Of a stretch of DNA of 64,000 nt, positions 47,301 through 60,000 are shown in pieces. The position numbers and the translations under genes are program-made. The stretch is from Linanthus parryae (lineage: Eukaryota > Streptophyta > Magnoliopsida > Ericales > Polemoniaceae), in contig JALGPY010000002.1 in NCBI GenBank assembly GCA_023055425.1, positions 49,251,321 through 49,315,320 of the forward strand, in the 5' to 3' direction. Numbering within the stretch: position 1 is the first letter of the stretch; each line of letters starts with the position of its first letter. The notes beneath the pieces were generated by a model that saw only the letters and a list, made by a program, of their open reading frames with translations, searched no databases and was not told where the DNA came from.

Positions 47301-48447
47301 TGATTTTATCAACCACCTAACAAAAACCCGGAAAGTTAACCTTCTCAATCAGTTCTTTGGGGCCCAACTCGCTGCACAAATTGTCAAAATTTACATCCCC
47401 TTTACTGACCAAAGGGACAACCTTATTTGGCCTCTGAATCCAAATGGACTCTACTCGGCCAAATCTGGTTATTTGAAGCTCAAATCATCGACAGATACCA
47501 CCAGCCCCTATATGAATGAGTCAGCATTAAAGCTTTGGAAAGCTATTAGACAGTTGCGGCCTCAACCTAAGGTAACCACTTTTTTCTGGAAATTACTTTC
47601 AAACGCCTTACCGGTACTTCAGACACTCCAACGCCGTAACTGCCCAATTGACTCTGCCACCTGTCCCCGGTGTCGCACCCATGATGAGTCTCTTTTTCAC
47701 TGTTTCTTCTTTTGCCCGTCCTCCCGTGCTATCTGGTTTGGCTCCCCCTTGGGTCTTAATATTCCGTCTCGCCTGTCGCCTATTTTTTTAGACTTTCTTC
47801 ACGAACTTTTCTTCTCACTTAATTGCTTTGAGGATAGGACCCTATTCCTCCTCACGCTGCGACAAATTTGGTTACATCGAAATGAAGTGGTAATGAAAAA
47901 CAACTGTTCCATTACTCCAATAGCTTCACTTGTTAACCTTGGTCAGACCAATATAACGACTCATTTTAAAGTTAACCAGATTTCTAGTATCTCCTCCCCT
48001 AGAACCGAATCCTCCGCCACCAATGATATTGTTTGGACAACCGGAAATACAGGAATTACTCAGGTTCGGTTTCTACTCGATGCGTCTTGGTCTCAAAATG
48101 GGTCAAGTACAGCAGCCTGGATGCGCCAAGACCAATTAGTGGAGGACGCATTTATTAGATTTACTACGGAAACCCCTCTACAAGCAGAAACCCACGGTTT
48201 GTCTAAGGCAATGAAATGGCTTCTTTCGTATGGATACAAGGATGTAAACATCTATACTGATTCTCTCACAACTGTACTCAACTTGCAACGATCTACGGAG
48301 AACTTCAGCATCAGAACCCTTCTGAAAGATATTCGCGAGGATGCTAAATTATTTTCGTCTTTCTCTCTTACGTTTGTAAAGCGCAGTAGAATTCAACAAG
48401 TTCATGATAGAATAAGCGCGATCAATAATTCTTGTAACACTTCTTAA
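44359..48447 (+). pseudogene. LINE ORF2 (endonuclease, RT, RNase H) with one stop
   Basis: 1362 codons in one frame, interrupted only by TAG at 46012-46014 (codon 552). Apurinic-type endonuclease (about 1-225) shows LLCWNCRGLG, VETK, LGDFNQ, ERLDKIY and RSDHSPF. Reverse transcriptase starts KSPGPDG (about 475), then FIALIPKV and SDYRPISLCN; after the stop come QNAFVKGRLITDNILL, LDMNKAFDRISW, GIRQGDPLSPYLF, the catalytic LLFADDTFIF and KYLG. A zinc-finger region CPRCRTHDESLFHC lies near 1105. A C-terminal RNase H has LLDASWS, QAETHGLSKA and YTDSLTT (D, E and D). The stop falls inside reverse transcriptase, so the full enzyme cannot be made without readthrough. Confidence 0.93.
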
Positions 48448-48496
48448 TTTTATGCAAGTCTCCTTTTCAAAAAAAAAAAAAAGTAGTATTAAAACC

Positions 48497-49317
48497 TATA
48501 GTTGAGTTAATACGAATCTCAATACAAACTATGACACCATACGAGCACACAAATAGCTAGCTTCAAAACAAGTTGTTATTTACCAACACTGGTCGCGCAT
48601 AGTGGGAGATATAGCCCGACTCAACTTTTAAATAGGAGAATTTTATTTTTTCTTTATTTTGTTAAGTTTTTGAAGTGTAACTCTCACAGTAGTTGCGCCA
48701 TAAACCCCACTTAATTTTACAAAATTTGAAATTTACTCTTATATATATATATTCGTTCTAATTTCGCCCCCAGCCATAAAATGCTAAATCCGCCATTGCT
48801 TAGCTATAATACCAAACATTGGCATCTTATTGATATATTGCAGAGATAAAACCGGATACACCCTCCGTTCCAATAGTTATGTTTCACTTCTCAAGCAAGA
48901 ACCCGGTTTGACTTACAAAACCGTACATGATCTTCTTCACAGAGTTCATTATGCTGTAGAGTTGTCCAACGTAGACAACATAATGAACGGTTTAACAAGT
49001 TCTTGCGTTTATTTGGTATTCAAATTACATTGTCAAAGTTGTTGCATGAAAAATCAAATTGGATTCTTAATATGGAACGAGGGCGTACAAAATTAGGCAT
49101 TAAAAATTAAGTAGAAATCATGACTCACATTAAGCAAGCAGGAGCAGACAAACATGATTATGTGACTTGTAGTTGTAGAATACTAGAGAATGTACAAGAT
49201 AACTTTGTACTTTGCTCAATGATATTTTCTATCAACATCCTCTGCCAAATATAAAATCTTATTCTTTGTGTGTGTACAACAGCCCCCTCTTCTATCTATT
49301 TGGTCTTCTTTCACTTG
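48497..49317. other. intergenic downstream of LINE
   Basis: Non-coding. A worn hAT-type end is seen near 48770-48800 (GCTAAATCCGCCATTG), without a clear partner. No gene is recognised. Confidence 0.45.
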
Positions 49318-49579
49318 TACTACTCTGTCCCAGCTCTTGCCCATCATTGGGAATATTTGACTCGTATATGGGTCACTTTGACCGAGTGATTTCGTTAGTA
49401 AAATAATGCGATTTTTCGATAATTTTTTCACGGTGTTATAGAACAACTTATACTCTACAACACCATGAAAAAATTATCAAAAAATTAAATTATTTTGCTA
49501 TCTAAATCACCGAGTCAAAGTGACCCAGTAAATAGTGGTAAAAGTCAAAATGATGGGGAAGAGCTGGGACAGAGGTGTA
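49318..49579. mobile_element. 262-bp foldback MITE, copy 4
   Basis: TACTACTCTGTCCCAGCTC to GAGCTGGGACAGAGGTGTA. Arms share GGGTCACTTTGACCGAGTG and its complement. TA flanks. Very similar to copy 5 at 52125. Confidence 0.88.
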
Positions 49580-49846
49580 ATCACTTCTCTGCCACATCTC
49601 CCTCATCATATCCATAAATGGCTGGTTCTACACATATAAGACAACTTGCAAATCCCTCAGCCATTTCCTTCATCCATCAGTTTATTCCTACATTCATACA
49701 CCACATGGTTTATAAAACTAAATGTTGCTGTCTCCTAATCCCTTCAGTAATTTACTTTGTGGCGACAGTTGCGTACATTTTCTATTTTCATAAAACATAT
49801 AAAAAACAACATTCCGTGACTCTAGTTATTGCTTATTAGCAGTAAT

Positions 49847-50309
49847 GGGTGAGTTTGGTATGACTTTTTGGACTTTTAAGTCGACTTCTAAGTTGTTGTG
49901 AAAAAAGTTCGTGACAAAGAAGTTAATGAAAAAAGATGTATGGGTTTGGTGAAAAAAGTTGTGCTGTAAAAAAGTTAGGATGCAACACTTTTGTTTGTTA
50001 GTAAAAAGTATTATTTTATATTTTTTATATTTACTAATGAAATTATAGTATGTCTAATTAGATGTCATACTATGTTGGTACAAAAAAATAGAGGTAAATT
50101 GGTCATTTTTTATTGTTTAGGAAGAAAAAAGCCCAAAAAAAGTTCATGAAACCCAATTTTTTTCAGAATTCAGTTTTACACTACAAGACAAAAGTCAAAA
50201 TCCAAAAGCTGACAAAAAAAAGTCATACCAAACCTTTCAGAAAAGCTCAAAACAGATTAAAAGTCCAAAGTAGATTAAAAGCTGAAAATAAGTCATACCA
50301 AACCCTCCC
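49847..50309. mobile_element. Harbinger/hAT-like MITE (GTTTGGTATGAC termini)
   Basis: 463 bp. It starts GGGTGAGTTTGGTATGAC and ends GTCATACCAAACCCTCCC, with sub-terminal GGACTTTTAA repeats in both arms. A possible 3-bp duplication AAT flanks it. 3-bp duplications and GG-starting ends fit PIF/Harbinger better than hAT. Confidence 0.65.
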
Positions 50310-52124
50310 AATAACTACTGTGTTAGTACAATGACTAAATTGTATATTGATCTAGTACAATGACTAGCGACTGTGTTAGTAGGACACAACTTTGTACAAG
50401 AAACCCGTCCTTTCACATTGTACGAGTCATGAGTTTTGCAGGTTGAGTTGATCAATCAACAACCACCGTCTAATCTATGCAGCTAGCATAATCTCTAAAC
50501 CAGACGGGTTGTCTTATATCACCAAATCCTAACCTAACACGCTATCCTAAATACGTTGTTGGTATGCTGCATTCTGGCTTGGTCCACGTTGTAGACGCAA
50601 GCCAACACTTAAGGGAAAGTGCATCTGGGCTACAGCTCAACTGATTTGACCCTGCGAACAACAAGGTTTAGAACAACTAGTATACGTCCTTAAGCATGAA
50701 GTGATGAGATCGGACAAAGAAATATATTCATGGAAAATATAATTATTGGGAGATGTATAAAAGTCTCTGCATGAGGTCCTGAGTTCGAATTCAATAGACG
50801 ACGAAGAGACAAGTCTAAAAAAAGATTAGCCTCCGACTGACTGTCAGCTGTAAAACACCGTCCACTGGAAACCATAAATGAATAAATCTCTGCTCCCTTA
50901 GCTAATGTGCCTTATATGAGATCAGTATCCAACCCGCGAACAACATAATATACATATACTCTAATCAAAAACTCTGTGTCTATACGTAAATTTTGACCGA
51001 GTTTTAACTGAGCCAGACCTAGAACAAGTACGGTATATTAAACGCCAACTCGTGACTAGATAACAAGATCTGATAAGCAATAATTACCAGAGCATGCAAT
51101 GTTGGAGACCAGAGCAGAAAAATGGTAGGTGTTTGTACAAACAAAGGGCCACAGCATGTGGTCCTGTAGCAGCAACCACCATTACTAACTGCTACTACCA
51201 CCAGTCTCCAGTCCACCATTGAGATGAAGAAATGAAAACTTGAAGAGCCAGTGAACCCACTCAAGTTGTGCACCACACAAGTACCTCTCTAGGCTGGCTC
51301 CATACCCCCTAGCATAACAAGTCATTTATGCCTATCTTCCCATGTTCTAAGGCTCAGAAAACGATCCCGAAAAAAAAACACAGTTCCTTATTATACGGCC
51401 ATGTCCGGCATCTATGTCCTCCCTTTGTACTACTTTTGGGTACAAACTTATCACCACATATTTTTTCAAATGCACCTTTCATGCAATCTATTACTCGCAT
51501 ATCAGATAGGGTAGAGAGTCTACAGACGTGTAGTGACATTTTAAGTGGGACAGGCGAGTCAGACTGCTCTGAGATCTGTCTGTGTCCTTAAAAGGTGGCC
51601 ACGCATTCGGCTCCCAGAGTGAGATGCGGTGATCCATATAATGCCATAGGGGGTTGTAGTTGCTAACTAACAAAAAGCATTTTCTTCTATGGCGATTGTG
51701 ACTTTGCCTCACAATGGCTCTATGACAGTGAAGTACACAAGGCATGTTACTCTTGTCCCCAGACCCCTACAAGAAAAATAAATATCACCTAACTTTAAAA
51801 CACCACCACCCTCAAAACAAAAAATCTTGCTTGGACGCCAGAGATATTACTGCAGAAAATAGATAACTCTATCTGAATCAAAATAACTGTTGGTGTTATT
51901 ACGAGATGATTCTAAGACGTGTAACATTCTGGATGTTTAAACAGAACAGCAGAAGTTTACATGGTAAGAAATATATGTTATGACCACTATCAGGAAAATC
52001 ACCATGGCCACCAGAGGCAAGGTTACTAACAAGAATCTCGTCAACCAGACAACCACCAAGCATTGTTCATATGATTAGAGATTTGGGGATCCTGTTATTT
52101 AGTAGTTAGTCTTACTTAATTGTA
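50310..52124. other. intergenic, nothing recognised
   Basis: Short open frames on both strands have no family features. No repeat or RNA gene was identified. Confidence 0.4.
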
Positions 52125-52386
52125 TACTACTCTGTCCCAGCTCTTGCTCATCATTGGGAATATTTGACTCGTATATGGGTCACTTTGACCGGGTGATTTC
52201 GATAGCAAAATAATGCGATTTTTCGACAATTTTTTCACGGTGTTATAGAGCAACTTATACTCTACAACACCATGAAAAAATTATCAAAAAATTAAATTAC
52301 TTTGCTATCCAAATCACCGAGTCAAAGTAACCTAGTGAATAGTGGTAAAAGTCAAAATGATGGGGAAGAGTTGGGACAGAGGTGTA
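52125..52386. mobile_element. 262-bp foldback MITE, copy 5
   Basis: Same termini as copy 4 (TACTACTCTGTCCCAGCTC; TTGGGACAGAGGTGTA) with a handful of base differences. TA flanks. Equal length of 262. Confidence 0.88.
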
Positions 52387-52480
52387 CTTGCTTTTAGCAG
52401 TTTTGCCACGGGTATGCCCCAGTTTAGTTTGTATTGTCCTCTGGTCTTTTAGTTACATTGCATTTCGGAAAGGACACTAA

Positions 52481-53496
52481 GGGCATCTCCAACCTATTCG
52501 GTTTTGCTCCTCCCCTTCCCTTCCCCACGCTACTACTCATCTCCATCCCATCCCTCCACACACAAAAATTGATTTTCAATATATATTTAATGATCTAAAA
52601 TAAATTAATACTAAAAGAATATACAAAATAATACCAATATTTTCTCTGTATCTGATTACTATGTTCTGTATCTTTTTTTATTCACATTTTATTTTATTCG
52701 TCTTTGTCTTATTTTAGTTATGATTCACTAAATTTGAAGTTTTAAATCGTGTTTTTCAATTATTTAATAATTATAATTGCTAATTATCACAAAAATAAGA
52801 TATACCGAATTTTCAACAAAATAAAATAATGATAATTTTCTAGTGAAATATTTTCAATTATCTATAATACATTTTTTAAGGGCCAGTGGAGGCCGGAAGG
52901 AACGGGATTATTCTAATTTTTAGGCATTTATGGGAGGGGGGGAGGAGGACTCCATGAAAGCTAATTAATCAAGTATTCGAGCAATTTTCATTACACTGAA
53001 TCACATTTATAATCATAATTTATATTTTAAATAAAATTTAGATATTTTTAATTATATTTTGAATTTTTAAATTGATAAAAAGCATATATATTTTTTGCTA
53101 ATTGAAAAATACATTTAACAAAAAAAAACACCATTTTTGGTTCATTTCAATTATATTTCATAATAAAGAAGTTAAAAAACATTTTATTAAAAATCTAGTA
53201 TTGTAATAACAAAGTAAAATTTAATAAATATAATGACATTTGATATTATTACATATTTATTTTCATTAGTATTTTCTTTTGAAATATATTTTTATTTTTA
53301 TTTTTTTTTGAAATGTTTGAAACATATTTTTATTAGTACTGATAAACTTAATTTTCAGTATTTTTTAAATAAATTTGAATGGGCGAGAGGAAGGGATTAG
53401 CTATAAACAATGAGTAGTTTGGTGGAGGGGGAAGGGGAAGGGGAAAATGGTGAGCCCATGAGGGAAGTGGGAGGGGGCTACGGGTTAGAGATGCCC
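52481..53496. mobile_element. PIF/Harbinger-like element, 1 kb, non-coding
   Basis: Ends GGGCATCTCCAACC and GGTTAGAGATGCCC form an inverted repeat, flanked by TAA at 52478-52480 and 53497-53499. Sub-terminal GGGGAAGGGG / CCCCTTCCCTTCCCC sequences also pair. The interior is extremely A/T rich, with no transposase. Confidence 0.75.
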
Positions 53497-53501
53497 TAAA
53501 C

Positions 53502-54092
53502 CAACATGGTAACTGGCAGAAACCACTTCGAAAATCCACAAGAAAAAATAAAACATTTTTCAGTTTTATTTCTGCTAACAGATAGCATAAGTGAGCCAAC
53601 AATAACATAGAACACATAGTCAGGATTACTCACTGCATTTGGGAAATCTGAGAAGACAATTCCACAATTCGTCATATTAGATCTGGAGAGTCAAAAGTAG
53701 ACCATTTAAATGCACCATATGTTAGGGACAAGAGCATCAACGCATAAAAAACACAGTACTTGCTTGAAACATGCCAGCACATACTGGTGCAAACTCAAGT
53801 CTTCGCAATAATGAACTGTACCTGATTAAGATTATCTGTACATGAACCTGTGTAACGCTATGACTAAGTGATTGGAATACTAGGTCAGGCATTCTTAGAA
53901 GTTTCTTCGCCGCGCAGGAAGCCCACAGGGCTATCTCATATGAAACAGCACTCTTTAGTTTAGTAAATTCAGAGCACAAAACCTCAATACCTTCGGCTTC
54001 AAGTTTGAATCGATCGAAGCAGCGGTTAAAAGAGGTCTTGCTTCAGTGAGTTATTTTTCATCTAAAACTTGGGTCGATGAAGCACCATTGAC
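53502..54092. other. intergenic, nothing recognised
   Basis: Minus-strand open frames of 80-90 codons extend into the neighbouring element or lack family features. No gene is supported. Confidence 0.4.
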
Positions 54093-54100
54093 CCTCTAAG

Positions 54101-54377
54101 TAGGGGCGGAGCTCTTAGGGGACACAGGGGCTCAAGTGCCCCCCACCCCTAGAGTTCCAATAACATCAGTTTTGACCCTATTTTTCAATAAAAATATCAT
54201 TTGTGCCCCTACTTTTTTTGCAATGCAAATGTGAAAAGTTATACCTTTCGTCTAGTTGACCCTTACAATGAAATCTCAAAATGCCCTAAACACGCTTTAA
54301 AATAACTCAGTAACCCGCCTCAAATTAGATATACGAAATTGCGACCCTCCTTAGTAAAATTTCTGGCTCGGCCACTG
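54101..54377. mobile_element. hAT-like MITE
   Basis: TAGGGGCGGAGCTC to CTCGGCCACTG, with an imperfect 8-bp duplication CCTCTAAG / CTTCTAAG. Related in its ends to the MITE at 35893-36348. 277 bp, non-coding. Confidence 0.65.
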
Positions 54378-54943
54378 CTTCTAAGCCTAGAAAGTTGGAT
54401 AGAATAAGACTAGCTTTCGAAATAACATTCTCCTTGTAACGCCAAGTATTGTCTTCTTCAACGTACATATACAGCTTTGCTCACACTAAAATGCGAAGTA
54501 TTGTCTTTGTCAGACTTGGGAATACGCCTCTCACTGCTCAAAGCATTATTGTTTGTAGAATGTCAAGGAAAAATAGCAAACAGTTGAGGAACACTGAATT
54601 TCAGGTGGGATAAGTTATCCATCTGATTCCCTGGAGCAAAGCAATCAAACTCAATGATGGTCCTACAGGAGTACAGGGATAAGAAATTACTGTGTTCTTA
54701 TGCATTTCTGATTTTCTAATAATATTTTATTTTTATTTTTATTTTTTTATTTTCCAACATAAACTTAACAAATCTGTATGTTAATTAGTTATACTTCTTC
54801 ACTGACTTAAGGGAGAACATTCAGGGGGTTGTGTCTCTTGTCAGCTCAATGACCCAGAAAATATAGTAGTATAAAATAATAAAGCCTCGTTTAGGTAAGG
54901 TATAAAAGAATGAAGAGTCCGAGTAACATAGATTATATATAGC

Positions 54944-55515
54944 AATTCCTAACATTCTATTTACACTTGCTTTGCTAAATAATAACATATAGCAATTCCA
55001 TTGTTGGTATGGCGGTAGAGAAGACAGCTTAAGATGAGCTCCATCGACAATAATGCTTGAAGTACTATGTTATCTACATCAACAAACTTAATTATTTAGT
55101 ATATATGATGAATATGTTCAATTATACACACACACATATACACTTAAATAAATCCAATGTTGAATGAACAGACTGTCAATATAGTTTAATCATTCAGTGT
55201 TCATCACCTGGACACGGATCGAGTTGTCATAAATACTGTTCACACGACATTCTTGACACGCTACATAGGCCGATGACCTTTTAGCAACAAACAGACAGAC
55301 AAGATAGACATTTATGCATCTTTCTATTTTTCTTTTGCCAACTCTTCTGTAAATTAAGCTACTATTACTCCGGATCCCCTAATAACCTGACCTCTGAATT
55401 ATTAACTTTGTAATAAAAAAGAATCTGGACCGTTCAATGGCAATCTGTAGGACAACAGATTTGAGCAATCACCAAAGTTCAGGCCTAATAACATTTTCTT
55501 AAGTTACTGGTTTCA
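54944..55515 (+). repeat. dispersed repeat, copy 2 (pair with 13321-13905)
   Basis: It matches 13321-13905 in order and orientation over about 570 bp with many substitutions and indels. It is followed by a CACGTGTGTTGCACGAG imperfect hairpin at about 55516, absent from copy 1. Confidence 0.7.
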
Positions 55516-56060
55516 GCACGTGTGTTGCACGAGATATTCATAATCAAACTACTTCAGTATATTTTTATTATTGCAAATTATCTTCTCCATCTGAATGGTC
55601 ACAAAAACTTGAGAACACTTATAGTTTGGTTTATGAGACTCCCTACGTAGTTTTTGGTTAAGCATCATGTAATGAAGACGTAATTTACAGTTGAGCATCA
55701 TCAGCTCATGAAGGTTGAGTTTGGAAGGACTCTCCTCTTTACATGAAGAAAACCGATTACTAAGACCTTTGGGACACCAAATCAAAGAGGGGCACAAGAA
55801 TTGTTATACATGTGGTTTCAAATCCCACATTTTGGGCTATGGATATGAGACATGTTAACATATCCTCCCTCATCCCTTCCATCAATCTTAACCTAAAATC
55901 TTATACCACCTTAGCAAGGATATGAGGGATATCAGTGGGTGTTAAAATGACTTTTTTGTCCTTATACAATTAAGAAAAAGACAATCTTAATAACCATGTG
56001 TATTTATTTCAATACATTATATTATATATATATATATTATATATATATATAATATATATA

Positions 56061-56091
<31 letters not shown>

Positions 56092-57089
56092 AATATGTAT
56101 CGCATCTCGGCTCATATCCTGCTTTAACCCAAAATTTCATATCCTACCTTCTCTTCCATCAGTCAAAAACCATCCCAAATCCCAGTATATGTCATATCCT
56201 AAGTTACCTGGAACGCGGATCGTTCCGATTCGTGGAACGGGAACGGGATCGTGGAACGCCATATCCTATGGAATTTGGTACGTCAGGGGTAGGCTTCTTT
56301 GGATAACTTTATAGCTGTTTTACCATTTATCGCAAATCATAAAGTGTAAAACTGCTCAATATATGAAATATTTAAAAGTCAATACTCTAAAAATGGATGT
56401 AACTTAGCAAAATTCACCCTTTTACATAGATGCTTTAGTGAAACTAGTGAAAAAATAGGGGTCGTCAAATTAAGCGATCTGGATCGCTGGTGTTCCACGT
56501 GTCGGAACGCGTGATCCACAATTAGCAATTCGTGGGGTACGAGTGAATTGTGGTAACACTGGTCATATCTTGCCATTTCTTATCCTCAACCCAAAGGAGG
56601 CCTAAAACGAAACTGTGTTTACTAATAATGCAAAGGACCCCAATCCTTGTCAATTCTTCTATGGAAATAGCTAGGGAAACATGAGGAGGACAACCCGAAA
56701 ATTGTACACTCAATAGCCAGAGTTACCATGTGATCTGTTCCACATATACATTGATCACAAGAGTAACAATTCAAGGCAGAACAACAATACAACTTAACTG
56801 TGACTGCAATAACTTGTACCACATTTAGAACTTGTACCACATGAATCCTGCATAAAGATTAAAGAAGCAATTGAAAGGAAAAATCCCGAATGAAGAAGAA
56901 TCACAAATTTGGTACTAGCATTTCAGAAATCCCATTTTATATTTACTTTCTAAAACCTACTGACATTACATCAATGGATTCGTGTTCTATAAGCTACGGT
57001 TTAAAGAGCTTCTTTACTAGCAATCACTAACTTACGCAAAGCACGTCATAACATACCAGTTATAAAAGACGCCATCTCATGTTGCCTAC
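55516..57089. other. intergenic downstream of the NLR gene
   Basis: An (AT)n tract lies at 56018-56095. Near 56211-56262 the phrase (T)GGAACG recurs four times in 50 bp, with a related stretch near 56495. No gene is recognised. The NLR 3' UTR must lie in the last part, but no polyadenylation signal was fixed. Confidence 0.4.
56018..56095. repeat. (AT)n microsatellite
   Basis: A pure A/T dinucleotide tract with periodic TT/AA phase changes. Confidence 0.95.
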
Positions 57090-60000
57090 TCAAGAGATGT
57101 TGGAATGTTGCTTACTTTGATATGCAAAATGCGTCAAGATCTGGACAGAATGGACATGTTGAATCTTGTAGAAGTCCTCTCCTCCTTCTCGGATTCTATC
57201 TTTAAGCGAATCAGTAACATCTATGAAATCCAGTTCCTGCAGAGTGCTAACAAATCTCAAACCATGCGGAATCCGCTTCAGTTCTTTGCATCTTGAGATC
57301 CTCAAACACAAAAGATTGGGCATGGCTCGTTCCTCCACCTCCCATTCCACAATTTTAAGATTATCAAGGGTCAAGACTTGGAGTTGAGGGAAACCACCGC
57401 CAGCTGGCGTAGGGGCATAACACTTCATCTTCTTCCCAATGTATGAACTTGTCGACATTTCAAGTTTCCTTAGGTTGGAAAACTTCCCCAAGGTTGGCAT
57501 TGGGTCTTCTGTTAACTTTGTCCAGCACAAAGACAAGTTAATGAGGTTTGCCCCGAGTATTTCAGGGAATTTCACTAAGTAATAGGACTCCGACAAGGTG
57601 AGGCTGTGGAGGTGTCGGCATTCTAGAAGCTTCCATAAAAGACTCTTCACTCGCCGGTTCCCAAATTGTCCGTTGATGACGACAAATGATTGTCTCATAA
57701 GGTTGTTGGCATTGCTGAAGACTGGGGATTCACATATCTTCTCCAAATCTTCAGGTTCACATGCGAGTGTGAGTTTCCGGAGATTTGGCCATTTCGCCAG
57801 GCATTTTAAATCACAATAAATTGGATTGAAGTTCTCTAGTGTTTCTAGCTTACTCAACCCATCCAACCGCAGCTTATTAGACCAATCACAGCCATCTGAA
57901 AGATATAAATGTCTCAACTCTTTCAACTTCCACAAGACATTGGGTAATTTCGGTGAAGCATTAGTTCGCAGATCAAGTGTCTGGAGGAAGATCAAGTTGC
58001 CTATAGTGATAGGGAAGATGCAAAAATCTGAGTTTCTAGCACTGAAATACCTCAAGTGGGCAAGGCTTCCTATTTCTTCTGGCAACTCACTGCGAATACT
58101 GCACCGAGTTCCTTCAAGGTCTAGAAGCTTAAGCAGTTTGAAGCATCTGAATACAGAGTTTAAAGGGTACTTACGGAAGCTCTTCATTCTCTGCCCCAAT
58201 GAGTGAAGCACACATGACCGAACTCGTTGGTAATTACTAGGAGTTTTAGTTGGTCCTGTTCTTGTACTCGTGGTGTTATCATCAAGTTGACTAGCTGAGT
58301 AATAGATGACAATTCTGCGAGTTACATCCATTGATGAAGAAGAAGATGATGAAGTGGTCTCCTCCTCATTCAGTTCATGATGTGACGAAAGGTGAGCAAC
58401 CTTGAGGAAATTCTCTTCTCTGGCCTTCAACATACACAAGTCTCTCATGAGATCATGAAGACGACAGAACTCAACGCGTTTGCTAAACCTTGTTAATTGG
58501 ACTTGAACCATGCATCTACGCACTAACTCGTCCAAATAACTCATGCCCACGTCTAGAACCGTCTTTGCTTCTTGTCTTGCTGGTACCGGTGCAGAGACGA
58601 ATCCTTCAGCCATCCACATTTGGACCAGTTTCTCAGGTTGTATGTTGTGTTCTTCTGGGAAAAGGCTCAAGTATAGAAAGCATGCTTTCAGATGGTAAGG
58701 CAAGTCTTGGTAGCTTAAGGCCAACACATCCCACACGCCTCCTTGGGCATTTCCCTTGCTTAAGCAATTGCTGAGGTCGCCGCGTACCTTCTCCCACTCT
58801 TCGTATGTGTCCTTAGTCGCCAAGAGTCCTCCTAGTATTACAATAGCCAGTGGAAGACCCTCACAGTGCCTGACCATTTCCTTCCCCAAATTTATCATTG
58901 GTGAGCTCGTTATGATTCCTGCAACATAGCAACTCGCCAAATTAGTCTCCAATGGTTAAGAGGACTAACCATTTGCAATGCCCGATTTTCTGAAAACAAC
59001 ATAGTTCTTGCCTACCGTTTGATTTATACGCCAACAACCAAATCAATCATAAAATCAACTCTTAAGTCTTAGTTAGTCCTTTTGCCCCTTAAACTGCATT
59101 TACTATCTGTAGAAACCCTGATATTGTACTACTAACCCATGGTCACGTGAATATCCCACAAAGGCACAGATCGTCCTTTACCTATACTCCATAAGCATTA
59201 TATTACATTATCACCACGACTGTCAGACAGGGCCCTCGCGTATATCACATACTCGTGGGGTCAAGGAGCTAAATGGTTTGGAGGTCAGAGTGAGGTTCGA
59301 CGCATGTGAGGACTTGTCTGACTCACATGCGACCCTCGTATGTTATGTAAGAGACCTGCGAAAACCTCTCTATATGAGTGGTTGACGGTTACTTTAAAAG
59401 GTTTAGTTATAAAACCGCGAACGATTATATAACTGCTCATAACCGTCCTCCTAAACTAGTATATATAGAGAGGTCATCCTCTTGTGAGGGGGTCGGATCA
59501 ATTATGGTTTTTAAACCTATTGCAAACTGTCTCTCTTACACAACATACTTGGCTCATCCTAATCCCTCATCACTTCTGATCTTTGTAACCCCTTATCTTG
59601 ATACACCTTCAGATCGGTATTGTTATATTCTATATTGCAGGTACATAGAGTAAACTATCCATTCCTATTCCTTATCTACACTATCGTTATGTGTAAATAA
59701 ATAAAAAAATACCAATCTAGTGTTTTCTAAATGATGATTGTTAAGTTCACGCATGACATATAATGCAAAACAATAAACGACCAGTTGTGCAAGATTCTCA
59801 CCTCTTCTTACGAGCGATGCTTTCTTCTCAAAGAGCTCCCAACTCTCAGCTTCTGTCAAGAGCCTCAGACCATAAAGAAAGCAATGCTGATCAACCTGCA
59901 ATGCGACCTCACTTTTGCGAGTCGTTAGCAACATTTTGCTACCTATTTGCGTGGCTTTAGGGAAGGCAGGACTCAAACTATCCCAATCCTTTGGCTCCCA

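Larger units (their letters stand above)
41584..48480 (+). mobile_element. L1-type LINE, near full length
   Basis: 6.9 kb with a 16-bp duplication AAGTAGTATTAAAACC at 41568-41583 and 48481-48496 and a 3' A-tail of about 12. Two coding regions lie in plus orientation: ORF1 (RNA-binding type, frameshifted) and ORF2 (endonuclease, reverse transcriptase, RNase H). The 5' leader is about 390-560 bp. Long exact duplication and A-tail show insertion by target-primed reverse transcription. The uneroded duplication and few lesions suggest a young insertion. Confidence 0.95.

Noticed and set aside
59665..59801. C-terminal residues of a shortened NLR ending at NDSVDKE
   Set aside because: They come from reading through the donor site; the spliced join in phase 1 restores the NB-ARC sequence.
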